Made by a program: the position numbers and the translations under genes. Below are positions 27,710-39,086 of a stretch of DNA of 64,000 nucleotides, piece after piece (position 1 is the stretch's first letter; each line of letters begins with the position of its first letter). This DNA is from Vibrio sp. CDRSL-10 TSBA (lineage in GTDB: Bacteria > Pseudomonadota > Gammaproteobacteria > Enterobacterales > Vibrionaceae): positions 124,001 to 188,000 of the forward strand of contig CP155566.1 of assembly GCA_039696685.1 (NCBI GenBank), read 5' to 3'. The notes beneath the pieces were generated by a model, which saw only the letters and a program-made list of their open reading frames with translations, ran no database searches and was not told the DNA's origin.

Positions 27710-28131
27710 ATGATTAAGTATTCTTTTTTTGCTATAGGCGAGTGTGAGGCAGCCTGGTGGTAAAGTGCAAACAAGCCAAGTAATACAAAGGACTAGCGAC
27801 GAATTGGACATTTTGCCGCGAGCAATAAAAGCGGGCCTTATCGGCATTTGAGCGGAATGTACAAAAAATGCTTAGCTTTCTGTTGTTTTCTGGTATGATT
27901 CGCACACATTTTTTAACCTCAATCAGCTCAACAGAGAAAAAGATCAGGTAATTCTGTAAAAAGGATCTGTTCGGGTCTTGAGCAACGCGTGTCAAGTTAG
28001 TATAATGCGCGACCTTTGATAGCCTTGTATGGATTTTCCATAACGGTTTTTAACCTCAACTTCTTAAGTGAAAGAGAGAGGTTCGGCCACCAAGGTTGAT
28101 ATCGAGCTGAAACGATTTGGAGAAGACATTC
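27710..28131 (+). other. Leader and promoter region of rpmB-rpmG
   Basis: No ORF is supported in these 422 bases. They contain the strong promoter at 27978-28006 and a ~125-base 5' untranslated leader. Upstream of the promoter is AT-rich DNA (TTTTTTAACC, TGTTGTTTTC), which could act as an UP element. Confidence 0.6.
27978..28006 (+). promoter_or_regulatory. Sigma-70 promoter of rpmB-rpmG
   Basis: TTGAGC (-35) and TATAAT (-10, perfect consensus) are separated by 17 bases, with a GC-rich discriminator (GCGCGACC) after the -10. This is the pattern expected of a stringently controlled ribosomal-protein promoter. Confidence 0.82.
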
Positions 28132-28368
28132 ATGTCCCGAGTATGCCAAGTAACTGGTAAGCGTCCAGTAACGGGTAACAACCGTTCACACGCACGAAAT
28201 GCTACTAAGCGTCGTTTTCTGCCGAACCTACAAACTCATCGTTTCTGGGTAGAGAGCGAAAAACGTTTTGTTAAACTACGTCTAACTGCTAAAGGCATGC
28301 GTATCATTGATAAGAAAGGCATCGATGCTGTTCTTGTTGATATCCGTGCACGTGGCGAAAACGTTTAA
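28132..28368 (+). CDS. rpmB: 50S ribosomal protein L28
   Basis: A 78-residue protein starting [20 protein letters not shown], the L28 signature, and of the same length as in E. coli. The ATG at 28132 is preceded by GGAGAAG. It is followed 13 bases later by rpmG. Confidence 0.98.
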   Translation: MSRVCQVTGKRPVTGNNRSHARNATKRRFLPNLQTHRFWVESEKRFVKLRLTAKGMRIIDKKGIDAVLVDIRARGENV

Positions 28369-28381
28369 GAGGAATTAAACA

Positions 28382-28549
28382 ATGGCTAAAGGCATTCGTG
28401 AGAAAATCCGTCTGGTATCTTCAGCAGGTACTGGTCACTTCTACACAACTGACAAGAACAAACGCAACATGCCAGGCAAATTCGAGATCAAGAAATTTGA
28501 TCCAGTAGTACGCCAGCACGTTGTATACAAAGAAGCGAAAATCAAGTAA
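28382..28549 (+). CDS. rpmG: 50S ribosomal protein L33
   Basis: A 55-residue protein ([20 protein letters not shown] at the start, ending in KEAKIK). The length equals E. coli L33. GAGGAA lies 6-11 bases before the ATG. It shares the rpmB transcript and is followed by a terminator. The family has zinc-binding and zinc-free forms; this copy lacks the CXXC pairs, so it is the zinc-independent type. Confidence 0.97.
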   Translation: MAKGIREKIRLVSSAGTGHFYTTDKNKRNMPGKFEIKKFDPVVRQHVVYKEAKIK

Positions 28550-28575
28550 TTGATCGCTTGCTTTGGTGTTAGTAG

Positions 28576-28606
28576 AAAAACCCAGCCTTTTGGTTGGGTT
28601 TTTTGT
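28576..28606 (+). terminator. Terminator of rpmB-rpmG
   Basis: A 9-bp stem (AACCCAGCC/GGTTGGGTT, with a G-T pair) and a TTTT loop are followed by a T run, about 28 bases after the rpmG stop. Confidence 0.9.
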
Positions 28607-28822
28607 TTTCTGCAATCCCGTTCTCAATTCTCTTACTAAGTTTCCTCACTGAGCTCACCAAGTTCTTCCTTTGCAGCCAACCCGGCTAACTTCTGCTCCC
28701 GCTCTGCACATTTTCCTCGTCTTGTCGTTTGATCACCTGACACACCTGTCTTCGGCACGCTAGGATCCCGCTGCGCACTCTGCTAATCTGGCTTAAGATT
28801 CAATCAACTAAGGACTGCGGTT

Positions 28823-29296
28823 ATGCGCGTTTCGCCCCGGCGACGTCGCCGCTGGAATAATCTTCTGATTCTGGCGGTGATTCTGTTTATCGGCATCATC
28901 AACCTGCCGTCGATCATTAAAAGCTATTTAATCGAGCCGCCCGTCAGCCCGTATCCGGCATTACTCAATCCGCAGGCTGAACTGCAGGCGATGCACTTTA
29001 CCCGCTTATCGCTGCAGAAGAGCCACGGAGAGTGGCAGGCCAACCCGCCGATCAATATCGAACCTCAGGAGCTGATTGAGCGCTGGCAGCAACTGGCCGG
29101 CACCCGCGTCGATGAACAAACCTATCAGTCGTTGCAGTCTAAACTAGGTAACCCGCACAGCATTGAAGTCTGGTATCAGGACCAGGAAGAGCCCCAAAGG
29201 GTCACCTACTATCAGGCGCCGCAGTTCTGGCTGTTTAAAAACTGGCAGAACGAGTGGATAGCGGTCTCGGCGGAAGCGGGATATTTGTTTCCTTAA
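28823..29296 (+). CDS. Conserved Vibrio membrane-anchored protein of unknown function
   Basis: A 157-residue protein with a basic N-terminus (RVSPRRRRRW), one membrane anchor (LLILAVILFIGIINLPSII, ~residues 14-33) and a periplasmic domain. I do not recognise a named family. The location between rpmG and mutM matches an uncharacterised gene in Vibrio. The anchor and the mixed alpha/beta tail with WYQDQ and FWLFKNWQNEWI suggest a small soluble domain held at the outer face of the inner membrane. Confidence 0.65.
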   Translation: MRVSPRRRRRWNNLLILAVILFIGIINLPSIIKSYLIEPPVSPYPALLNPQAELQAMHFTRLSLQKSHGEWQANPPINIEPQELIERWQQLAGTRVDEQTYQSLQSKLGNPHSIEVWYQDQEEPQRVTYYQAPQFWLFKNWQNEWIAVSAEAGYLFP

Positions 29297-29385
29297 ACAA
29301 GCTCGCCAGCGCGGCCTGACTTCCGTTAAACTAAGTCCTACTAACCGCAAAGACCCTTGAGCCAAGGATCTCCAGAGGAGAAAAC

Positions 29386-30222
29386 ATGCCCGAATTACCT
29401 GAAGTTGAAGTCAGCCGCATGGGGATATCACCGCATCTGGTGGGGCAGACCGTACGCGCGCTGACCTTTCGAACCCCTAAGCTGCGCTGGGATATCCCGC
29501 ATGAGCTGAAACGGATGGAAGGCCAGGTGATTACCGCGATTACGCGCCGGGCCAAGTATCTGCTGCTGGAAACCACGGCAGGTACGGCGATTGTGCATCT
29601 GGGCATGTCCGGTTCGCTGCGGGTTTTGGATGGCGACTTTACGCCGGGTAAACACGATCACGTCGATCTGGCGCTGACGAACGGCAAAGTGCTGCGTTAT
29701 AACGATCCGCGCCGCTTTGGTGCCTGGTTGTGGTGTGAACCGGGTGAGAGCCATAGCGTGCTCGATCATATGGGGCCGGAGCCGCTGACTGATGAATTCA
29801 ATCCGCAATACATGCTGGATAAAGCGCGTAATAAACGGGTGGCGATCAAAACCTTCATCATGGATAACAAAATCGTGGTTGGTGTGGGTAATATTTACGC
29901 CAACGAATCGCTGTTCAGTTCACGAATTCATCCGCTGCGCCCGGCGCATTCAATCAGTGAGGCAGAGTGGATCTCTCTGGTTGCGGATATCAAAACTGTG
30001 CTGGCGACGGCGATTAAACAGGGCGGCACCACGCTGAAAGATTTTGCCCAGGCAGACGGCAAACCGGGCTATTTTGCCCAGGAATTGCAGGTATACGGCA
30101 AAAAAGGCGGCCAGTGCCCGCGTTGTGAGACCCCGATTGAAGAGCTCAAAATCGGTCAGCGCAACTCGTTTTTCTGTCCGTCCTGCCAGCTAGTTACAGC
30201 GGAAAAAACACACTCAATGTGA
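29386..30222 (+). CDS. mutM: Formamidopyrimidine-DNA glycosylase
   Basis: A 278-residue base-excision repair enzyme that removes 8-oxoguanine and nicks the strand. The catalytic Pro2-Glu3 (PELPEVEV), the beta-hairpin lysine region HLGMSGSL (~58), the H2TH segment and the C-terminal zinc finger ([10 protein letters not shown] ... FFCPSCQ) are all present. The ATG follows AGAGGAG directly. Slightly longer than the E. coli enzyme at the C-terminus. Confidence 0.97.
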   Translation: MPELPEVEVSRMGISPHLVGQTVRALTFRTPKLRWDIPHELKRMEGQVITAITRRAKYLLLETTAGTAIVHLGMSGSLRVLDGDFTPGKHDHVDLALTNGKVLRYNDPRRFGAWLWCEPGESHSVLDHMGPEPLTDEFNPQYMLDKARNKRVAIKTFIMDNKIVVGVGNIYANESLFSSRIHPLRPAHSISEAEWISLVADIKTVLATAIKQGGTTLKDFAQADGKPGYFAQELQVYGKKGGQCPRCETPIEELKIGQRNSFFCPSCQLVTAEKTHSM

Positions 30223-30261
30223 TATAAACAACAGATAGTTTCTGTGTAAGAGAGAAATCAG

Positions 30262-31266
<1,005 letters not shown>

Positions 31267-31502
31267 CGACTTCTCCCACACTCCTGACAGGCAGGGCTTG
31301 GTGCTCTGCCTGCTTATCGTTATCCTCCCGCGCGCTGTCATCATTCCTTCATATTTATAAAATCAGCGGTCAGTTCACTAATTAATATTAATGTCTGAAC
31401 CTTTTTACATTTACAACGTCAATTAATATCTATTGTTTTTATAATGAGTCAGGTCAGCCCCTCAGAGGTCGCCGCTCGTTATTTGTTGTAGTTGTCTATC
31501 TC

Positions 31503-33507
31503 ATGAATTATCAGTCACATTTGCGTCAGCTCTGTCTCGTGCTGCTGCAGTTTTTTGTATTTTCATTCAGTCTCCTGCTGATTGCGCGTGGTTTTTTCTT
31601 TCATCATATTCAGGACGTGCTGATTCAGCCCGGTGTGACAGAGGATATCTGGCGCGCCTTCCGGGTCGGCGCACGCTTCGATGCCAAAGTCACCGCGATT
31701 GCTTATGCCCCTTTGTTGCTGGCAGGCCTTATTGTGGCCGTTTTCCGGCGTGGTTACGCCCGCTGGTGTCGTGTTGCTCCGGTTTATCATGCGGGGATAG
31801 CGCTGCTGTATGTGCTGGGCTGCATCGGTAACTATTACTACTACCTGACTTATGGCACCCACATCGATCTGTTTATGTTTGGCTTGTGGGAGGATGACTC
31901 CAAAGCCGTGTTGGTTAACATCTGGCAGGACTATCCTATTCTGCGCGCTTTGCTGCTGGCACTGAGTGTTTCTCTGCTGGCTTATGTCACCGCGCGCTGG
32001 TTTATGCGCAGCTCATTCGGCCGCCTCAAGTTGAAACGCAGCTGGCACTGGAGCGTGACATCGCTGGCGGTATTGTGTGTGGTGCTGGTGACCTTCGCGG
32101 TGGCACGTGGCTCGCTCAGCAGCCACCCGCTCAAGCGTTACCATGCGGCCGTGTCACCGTATAAGCCGTTGAATATGATTACGCCGAACGTATTTATGGC
32201 GCTAGACTGGGCGATTACCGATTACAAAGAGCAGAGCCATTTTTCTCCGGTCAGTCAGGCTGACCTGGCGGCCCAGATGAAGAAGGTTCTTGGTCGGGCG
32301 ACTCCGGAATATCACACCCCGCCCAATGCGTATCTACAGCAGAACCCGCCGCACGTGGTGGTGGCTATGATGGAAAGCATGGGCATGAACATCCTGGTGG
32401 AAGATAACGCGCAAACCAACGATCTGCTCGGCAGTTTTCGTCAGTATCGTGACCAGGGCTTCTGGTTTGAGCGCTTTATGGCCGGAACGTCCGCGACGAT
32501 CGACAGTATCGTTATGACGCTGTTCCACAGTCCGGTGGCGACCATCAGCCATTCTGAAGTGCAGAATATTCCGCTGCCGAGTTTCCGCTGCGCTGCCGTA
32601 TAAACGCGCCGGATATGAGGTGGTGTTCCTGTATGGGGGGAATGGCATGTGGCGCAACCTGGCCAACTACCTGCCGGTGCAGGGCTTTGACCGGGTGTAT
32701 GATGAAAATGACATAATGGAAGCGTTTCCGGAAGCTGAGCAGTATGCCGGCCCGTGGGGTGTGCCGGATGGTTATCTGTTCAAGTTCGCTAACCAGGTAC
32801 TGGAGCAGGCCAAAAAACCGACCATGATGTTTATCATGACAGTGACTAACCACTCACCGTATCAGGTACCGGAGTACTATCAGCCAGCGCCGACCAGAAT
32901 GAGTGATCGCCTGGCGAATCTGATTGGCTATCAGGGCGATCAGGCCAATGTCCTGCTGCAGACTTTCCAGTACGCCACTGATGCGCTGGGCCAGTTTATC
33001 GGCCGCATTAAACAGTCAGACAAACTAAAAGACAACACAGTCATCGCGGTCACCGGCGATCACCGCATGCGCTACAGTAGTACTGATGAACCGGAAGAGT
33101 TTGCCATGACCTATGCGGTGCCGTTTTATCTCAACGTACCGGATAAAATTCTGGCCTCAACTCAGTATGAGTATGATGCGCAGCGAGTTGGTTCGCACCG
33201 CGATCTGTTCCCGACCTTGTACCATTTCAGTTTGTCGGATCAGAGCTACATTTCTCTCGGCGGTGAAAATATGCTGGCCGAGCAGGATGTCAGCCGCTTT
33301 GGCTACAATGCGACGCGCAGTATCAGCCAGTATGGCGCGTTCAGTACCCAGGGTAACGGCTTGTACTATCCGTGGCAGGAGTCATCAACCCTGCTTAATC
33401 AGGCGATGCCGGTCAATGAAGTCCCGTTTGATGCCCAGTGGGCGCAAGAGTATCACCTACTGCAGGATTATTATCTGCGCTCACAGGTGGTGCCGATGGT
33501 GCAGTAA
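31503..33507 (+). CDS. LTA-synthase-family sulfatase-like membrane enzyme (one apparent frame error)
   Basis: About 667 residues after repair. Five hydrophobic segments in the first ~200 residues (e.g. LVLLQFFVFSFSLLLIARGF, LAVLCVVLVTFAVARG) are followed by a periplasmic alkaline-phosphatase-superfamily domain. The nucleophile Thr lies in MAGTSATIDS (~residue 327), and the late metal motif is GDHRMRYSS (~519). Such enzymes move phosphoglycerol or phosphoethanolamine to glycans or lipid A. The frame breaks at 32581-32585 (GTTTC): removing one T gives LPSSAALPYKRAGYEVVFLYGGNG. It is a single-gene unit between the epimerase and coaD; the substrate is unknown. Confidence 0.82.
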
Positions 33508-33516
33508 GTACAAATT

Positions 33517-33545
33517 AAGGGCCTGGCTCTAAATTCTGGGCCCTT
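33517..33545. terminator. Hairpin between convergent genes (weak terminator)
   Basis: AAGGGCC and GGGCCCTT form a stem with a ~14-base loop between the sulfatase-like gene and coaD (convergent). No T run follows, so terminator activity is uncertain. Confidence 0.4.
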
Positions 33546-33551
33546 GATGTA

Positions 33552-34055
<504 letters not shown>

Positions 34056-34140
34056 TTACTCAGGTTGTGCGCTTTCTTTCATGCTAAACAAAAACCGCAG
34101 CGGAGACCAATAATTGTTACCCATCTCCGCAGGGCTGAGT

Positions 34141-35223
34141 TTACAGAGAAGCAAAAAATTGCAGATGCTGCTTAGCGCTTTCGCGGCATGAGAAATCATC
34201 AATCATACGCTGCTGTGCCTTGCCGCCCATTTGGGCGCGGTTCTGTTCTGAAGCATACAGCCACTCGATTTTATCGGCGATGGCTTTTGCATCGTTGACC
34301 GGTACCACAAAGCCGGTTTCACCGTCCAGCAGCAGCTCTTTGCCGCCACCTGTGGTGGTGACGACTGACGGAATCCCCATCGCCATGGCTTCAATAATGG
34401 TTTTCGGCAGGCCTTCGCCGCTGATGGACGGCTGAACCTGTATCTTGCTTGCCGCCAGCAGTTCCGGCACATCTTTACGATAGCCAAGAAAATGGATGCG
34501 CTCCTGCATACCACTTTGCTCCGCCAGAGCCAGGTTCTGTTCTGTGTCCATATCACGACCGGCCAGCAGCAGGTGCAGATTGGGTAATTTGGCCAGTTGC
34601 TTAGCGCTTTCCAGCAATACGTGTACGCCTTTACTTGGGCGGGCGTTGGCAATACAGATCACGCTGAACGCATCCCGGGGCAGGCCAAGGCTGATCAGGT
34701 CAGCTGGCTGGGCCTGATACCAGGCGATATCGTGGCCTTTATAAATCGTGGTCACCTTATCGGCGTTTCTCCATACGTGTTTACGCACATCGTCGGTCAC
34801 TGCCTGAGCCACGCAGCTGATGCCGTTGACCCGCGGGTGCAGGTGAGTCAGGTAGGCGCTCGGGTCATGACGATACAGGCCGCCCACGGTGCCGCGATAA
34901 GTGACTAGCTTAGTATTTTTAAAACCGATACAGGCAAACGCGGCATTGGGGATGGTTTTCGAGTTCATTGCATACACAACGTCGTACTGGTTTTCGCGCA
35001 GCGCCTGACGCAGAGTTTTGATGGTCTCGAGACAGATTTTCTTGGTCGGATAGCAATCAATGATCTTAACGCCGTTTTCTCGAAAGCGCGGTACATACTC
35101 GGCATGGCCCTGGGTCATAATCGTTACGTCATGACCCATCTTGGCCATTTCAATAAACATTTCCGCTTCCGGACGCACACTGTTCCAGGCATCTTTATAT
35201 GAGCTGAAAATTAAAACCTTCAT
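34141..35223 (-). CDS. Glycosyltransferase family 4, LPS core
   Basis: A 360-residue GT-B enzyme. The C-terminal nucleotide-sugar domain shows ICIANARPSKGVHVLLESA, HFLGYRKDV, then GEGLPKTIIEAMAMGIPSV with the E-x7-E pair (~residue 265) and TTGGGKELL. No signal or membrane segment, so it acts at the cytoplasmic membrane face. It lies at the end of the core-LPS block, in the Vibrio position coaD - GT - GT. The sugar cannot be predicted. Confidence 0.82.
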   Translation of the reverse strand: MKVLIFSSYKDAWNSVRPEAEMFIEMAKMGHDVTIMTQGHAEYVPRFRENGVKIIDCYPTKKICLETIKTLRQALRENQYDVVYAMNSKTIPNAAFACIGFKNTKLVTYRGTVGGLYRHDPSAYLTHLHPRVNGISCVAQAVTDDVRKHVWRNADKVTTIYKGHDIAWYQAQPADLISLGLPRDAFSVICIANARPSKGVHVLLESAKQLAKLPNLHLLLAGRDMDTEQNLALAEQSGMQERIHFLGYRKDVPELLAASKIQVQPSISGEGLPKTIIEAMAMGIPSVVTTTGGGKELLLDGETGFVVPVNDAKAIADKIEWLYASEQNRAQMGGKAQQRMIDDFSCRESAKQHLQFFASL

Positions 35224-35293
35224 GGAACCTTCTTAAATTTGGTCGTAATGTAAACTTATCGGAGTAGTAAGTGTGTTTTGAGGGAACCTATTA

Positions 35294-36377
35294 TTACTCT
35301 CCTAGAACAATACTTTTTATCTGATGGAAGATTTTGGTGTTATCAAATTTATCTTCAACCATCTTACGGCTGTTTTGTCCCAGTATATGTCTTTGTTTTT
35401 GGTCTTTGAGCAAGGATTCTAATTGCAGACGAAAATCATCATGGTCCTCATAAGTTGCCAGTCGACCGGTCTGATTATGGATAACCATTTCGGGCATACT
35501 ACTGACATCAAATGATACAACAGGTAAACCCATAGCCATTGCTTCTACGATTGCATTGGCGGAGCCTTCATAGTGGGAGGGGAAAACAAAAATATCGGCA
35601 GCGGCTAGCAAAGGTCTGGTATCCGATACAAAACCCAGTGGGATGATGTTATTTTTTAGGTCATTTTGCTCAATTTTATCAACCATCTCGTCCAAAAGTG
35701 GTCCGGTTTCCCGCGATATAAAGTTTAATCTTGTACCCTTGTTCGAGCAGAATTTTGACACAGTCTACCAGCATGAGTTGGTTTTTTTGTGTAACGCAGC
35801 GGCCCGTTGTGACAAGTATTATTTCACCATCTTCTTTTTCAATAGTTGGCGTGATATTTGGACTGTAATCGGTCAGGTTAACACCATTATAAACGATGTG
35901 AATTTTTGATCTTTCGATCATGGCCGGATTGTTACTGGTAATTGAACGTCCAATTTCCTCTGAATTAACAATTACTTCTGTTACTACATGTTTAAAAAGA
36001 TAACGATTAATGACTGTGTTTTTTATGGGATGTGGCATTCCCCTGCGGTAAATGATTTTTTTTATTCCTGCGAACTTTGCCGCAAGTCCAGCACATTTCG
36101 CATCAGCGGGTAAATTAAGCACTACGGCATCGTATTGCTGCTGTTTAAAATGACGATAAAGCTTAAACAGCTTAAATGGATTGAGAAAGCTTGCGTTAGA
36201 TATTTTAGTCGCGAAAACCTGAATGCCTTTTGAAATGACTTGATCTCCGAGCTTACTACCCGGTTTTGTAATAACGATAACATCAGCGGAGGAGTGGCAT
36301 AACTGCGCTGCGACTGAATGCCATTTTTCTCCTCCTCCCCACGACATGGAAGTGTTAACAAAGCAAACTTTTTTCAC
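35294..36377 (-). CDS. Glycosyltransferase family 4, LPS core (one apparent frame error)
   Basis: About 360 residues after repair. The N-terminal domain has CFVNTSMSWGGGEKWHSVAA, and the C-terminal domain TTGRCVTQKNQLMLVDC, LGFVSDTRP and SHYEGSANAIVEAMAMGLPVV with the E-x7-E pair. The start is GTG at 36377, whose G is shared with the stop codon of the upstream gene. The frame breaks at 35706-35710 (GTTTC, plus strand); removing one base gives LYIAGTGPLLDEMVDK, the expected motif. It is clearly more AT-rich than its neighbours, which suggests the gene was acquired separately. Confidence 0.8.
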
Positions 36378-37159
36378 TATTTTTTCTCTTTTCGTTTGAG
36401 TTCATTACGCAGCCACAGATCCGCGTAGCGGGTGAAGGTGGTATTAGCGCTCAGCAGAGCCAGCAGCAGTCCGTGGCGACCATCAAGGAAGCCAAGTTTA
36501 ATCACATACATCTTAAAGAAGCGGAAAAAGCCGTGCAGAATGGCGCCGCCCAGCGAGGACTTTTTGCGTCCTTCGCGCTGGTCAGCCCAGGCTTTCATGT
36601 AGCGCTGGGTTTTCTCAACATAATTAGGCAGATTATCGATGGTGTAATGGTACAGATCGCCCTTGAGCGATTTGAGCTGATAACCGTCCGGAATAATCAC
36701 CGATTCATGCACCAGTACATCGTTGTATTGGGTACTTTCTCGGCGGTAGAGGCGGGTCACCCAGTCTGGGTACCAGCCTGAATGGCGGATAAACTTGCCA
36801 AAAGCTTCGGTCAGGCGGTTGATCTGATACACAGAGCAGCCGTCGTCGGTGGCAATCGCATTGAGGATCGCCACTTTCAGTTCGTTAGACACTTCTTCAT
36901 CCGAGTCAAGCGGCAGCACCCAGTCGGCACTCATATAACTTTGTGCTTTCTGGCGCTGCAGGCCGAAACCAAGCCAGTCCTGATGGTAAACCTTGTCGGT
37001 ATAACGGGCGGCGATCGTCAGCGTGCTGTCGCTGCTGCCGGAGTCGACAATCACAATTTCGTCTACCCAGCCATGCACGGAGCGCAGGGTGGTTTCCAGA
37101 TGTTGTTCGGCGTTTTTGACAATCATCAGCACGCCGAGAGTCGGCTTACGCTCAGTCAT
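36377..37159 (-). CDS. waaE: WaaE-type glycosyltransferase family 2 (core beta-1,4-glucosyltransferase)
   Basis: A 260-residue GT-A enzyme of the WaaE/KdtX type, which adds glucose to heptose I of the LPS inner core. Visible are MIVKNAEQHLETTLRSVHGW at the start, VIVDSGSSDST (UDP-binding Asp, ~43), the metal-site LPLDSDEEVS (~82), and the family-specific HSGWYPDWVTRLYRRE. The gene overlaps the end of the repaired upstream heptosyltransferase-like gene by 8 bases and the next GT by one, so the three form an operon. Confidence 0.82.
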   Translation of the reverse strand: MTERKPTLGVLMIVKNAEQHLETTLRSVHGWVDEIVIVDSGSSDSTLTIAARYTDKVYHQDWLGFGLQRQKAQSYMSADWVLPLDSDEEVSNELKVAILNAIATDDGCSVYQINRLTEAFGKFIRHSGWYPDWVTRLYRRESTQYNDVLVHESVIIPDGYQLKSLKGDLYHYTIDNLPNYVEKTQRYMKAWADQREGRKKSSLGGAILHGFFRFFKMYVIKLGFLDGRHGLLLALLSANTTFTRYADLWLRNELKRKEKK

Positions 37160-38235
37160 TTTGGTTTCCTGTTAACACGGCATCAGTTAAAAAAGCATTG
37201 GTTAAAAACGGTTGCAGCAGCTCAGTCACTTCTTCGACCTGAATATTACTCATCAGGTCATCGCCTTTAAGGCGGGTGCCCCAGGCCAGTTCGCTGACCG
37301 GACGGCCGAAACTGCTGCTCAGCCAGGCGCTGGTAAGCGTTTACTGTTGTTGCCAGGCTGTTATAAGGGCCGGTACGCAGCGGATTACTGTGCGCATAAA
37401 GGCCAATCACCGGCGTGTCCTGCGTGGTGGCCAGATGAGCCGGGCCGGAATCGGGAGCCAGCACGACGTGTGCCTGTTTCAGCACCGCAGTGAGCTGCTT
37501 GAGCGAGGTCTGGCCGATAAGATTGATCACTGGCTGGCGGCACAGTTCGGCAATGTTCTGGCCCAATCTGACTTCGCGCTCGGCCGGTGAGCCGCACAGC
37601 ACCACCTGCAGGCCATTATCGGCGGCAAAGTCGGCGACAGTGGCGTAGCGTTCGCTCAGCCAGTTACGGCTGTCTTTACTTGCCGCCGGGCAGATTACCA
37701 GAGAAGGTTTACCCTGCAGCGCTTGGGTTGCAAACGCGGTATCGTCAGCGCTGAGCGGAATATTCCACTGCGGCTGGTTAAACGGCACGCCGAGATAACG
37801 GGCAAATTCGGCAAAGTTGTCCAGCACATGGAATGCTTGAGTCTCCGGCAGATGACGGTTAGTGAACCACCACTGACCTTCGCGGGTGCGGTTTTTACCA
37901 AAACCGACTTTATAGCGCGCTTTAATGCCCCAAGACAGCAGGCTGGCACGCAGCGCGGCCTGCATATGCAGCAGCACATCAAAACGTTGCTGTTTCAGCT
38001 CTGTCCACAGGGCACGCATACCGGCCATGCCCTGCTTCTTATCAAACACCACCACCTGGATACCGGGCAGATCGCCCATCAGCTGAGCCTCGATTTTTCC
38101 GCAAATCCAGGTGATCTTGGTTTCAGGCCAGTGGGCCTGAATGGCTTGTACGACAGAAATGGCATGGCACACATCACCAATAGCGGACAGACGTAGCACA
38201 CACAATGATTTTGGCGGAGAGCTCAGTAGAGTCAT
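37152..38235 (-). CDS. Glycosyltransferase family 9 (heptosyltransferase-like), LPS core (one apparent frame error)
   Basis: About 360 residues after repair. N-terminal SLCVLRLSAIGDVCHAISV is the family-9 signature. The ADP-heptose-binding half shows LVICPAASKDSRNWLSERYA, VVLCGSPAERE, and VLAPDSGPAHLATTQDTPVIGLY. The frame breaks at 37308-37312 (GAAAC, plus strand); without repair the protein would stop at 37267 after an abnormal tail. With one base removed it reads AEQQFGRPVSELAWGTRLKGDDLM and ends at 37152, overlapping waaE. It could be a heptosyltransferase I or III; which one cannot be settled here. Confidence 0.82.
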
Positions 38236-38330
38236 AACTCATCTATAACGAGGAAAATTACGCCAATTATGCGTATCGAAGGAATGAATGTAAAATGTCG
38301 TCGACTACTTTGACAGATAAAGCACTGATT

Positions 38331-39041
38331 ATGTCCGATATTCGTAATATTACCCTTTCAGACCAGCATATCTGGTACGACGCGGAGCTGCTTTCCAGCC
38401 CGCCTGAGCACAGTTTTGACCCGGATTTCTGGCAGCGCAGCGGCAACATTACCGGCAGCGCTCAGGGGCGAGGTACCACCTGGTTTGTGCAGCTGGATAC
38501 GTGTCAGGGCGCGCTGCGTCATTATCGCCGCGGCGGTTTGTTCGGTAAGCTGGTGAGCGATCACTATCTGTTTACCGGCTGGCACAGAACGCGCAGCGCG
38601 CAGGAATTCGAACTGCTGCGCCATCTGGCTGAAGCCGGGGTGAATGTACCGCGCCCGATTGCCGCCCGCGCGCAGCGCAGCGGTTTGACCTACCAGGCTG
38701 ATATTCTGGTAGAAAAAGTGCCCAATGCCAGTGATTTGGTCGATGTGCTTCAGAAACAGGCGCTTAGCGATGACATGTATCAGGCCATCGGGCGGATGAT
38801 CCGCGCCATGCACAATGCCGGGGTCAATCATACCGATCTCAATATCCACAACATCTTGCTCGATAACGCAGGTAAGGTGTGGCTGATTGATTTTGATAAA
38901 TGCGCGCGTCAGACAGGAGAGAGCTGGAAAGAGGCGAATCTGAACCGTTTACTGCGTTCGTTCCACAAGGAAGTCAACAAACGGGCTATCCACTGGTCTG
39001 AGATTGATTTTGAGGCTTTGCAAGCAGGTTACCAGCAGTAG
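38331..39041 (+). CDS. kdkA: 3-deoxy-D-manno-octulosonic acid kinase
   Basis: A 236-residue eukaryotic-like small kinase that phosphorylates Kdo of the LPS inner core at position 4, as in Vibrio and Haemophilus, which carry a single phosphorylated Kdo. The kinase features are visible: RGTTWFVQL region, HYRRGGLFGKLVSDHY, catalytic HTDLNIHNILLD (~residue 165) and metal-binding WLIDFDKC (~185). The ATG at 38331 gives the family length; ATG 38295 would add 12 residues. It is transcribed divergently from the GT9 gene. Confidence 0.9.
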   Translation: MSDIRNITLSDQHIWYDAELLSSPPEHSFDPDFWQRSGNITGSAQGRGTTWFVQLDTCQGALRHYRRGGLFGKLVSDHYLFTGWHRTRSAQEFELLRHLAEAGVNVPRPIAARAQRSGLTYQADILVEKVPNASDLVDVLQKQALSDDMYQAIGRMIRAMHNAGVNHTDLNIHNILLDNAGKVWLIDFDKCARQTGESWKEANLNRLLRSFHKEVNKRAIHWSEIDFEALQAGYQQ

Positions 39042-39086
39042 ATCCTGCCTGAACGTGAGTTATCGCGTTCAGGCGTAGACAGGAGG

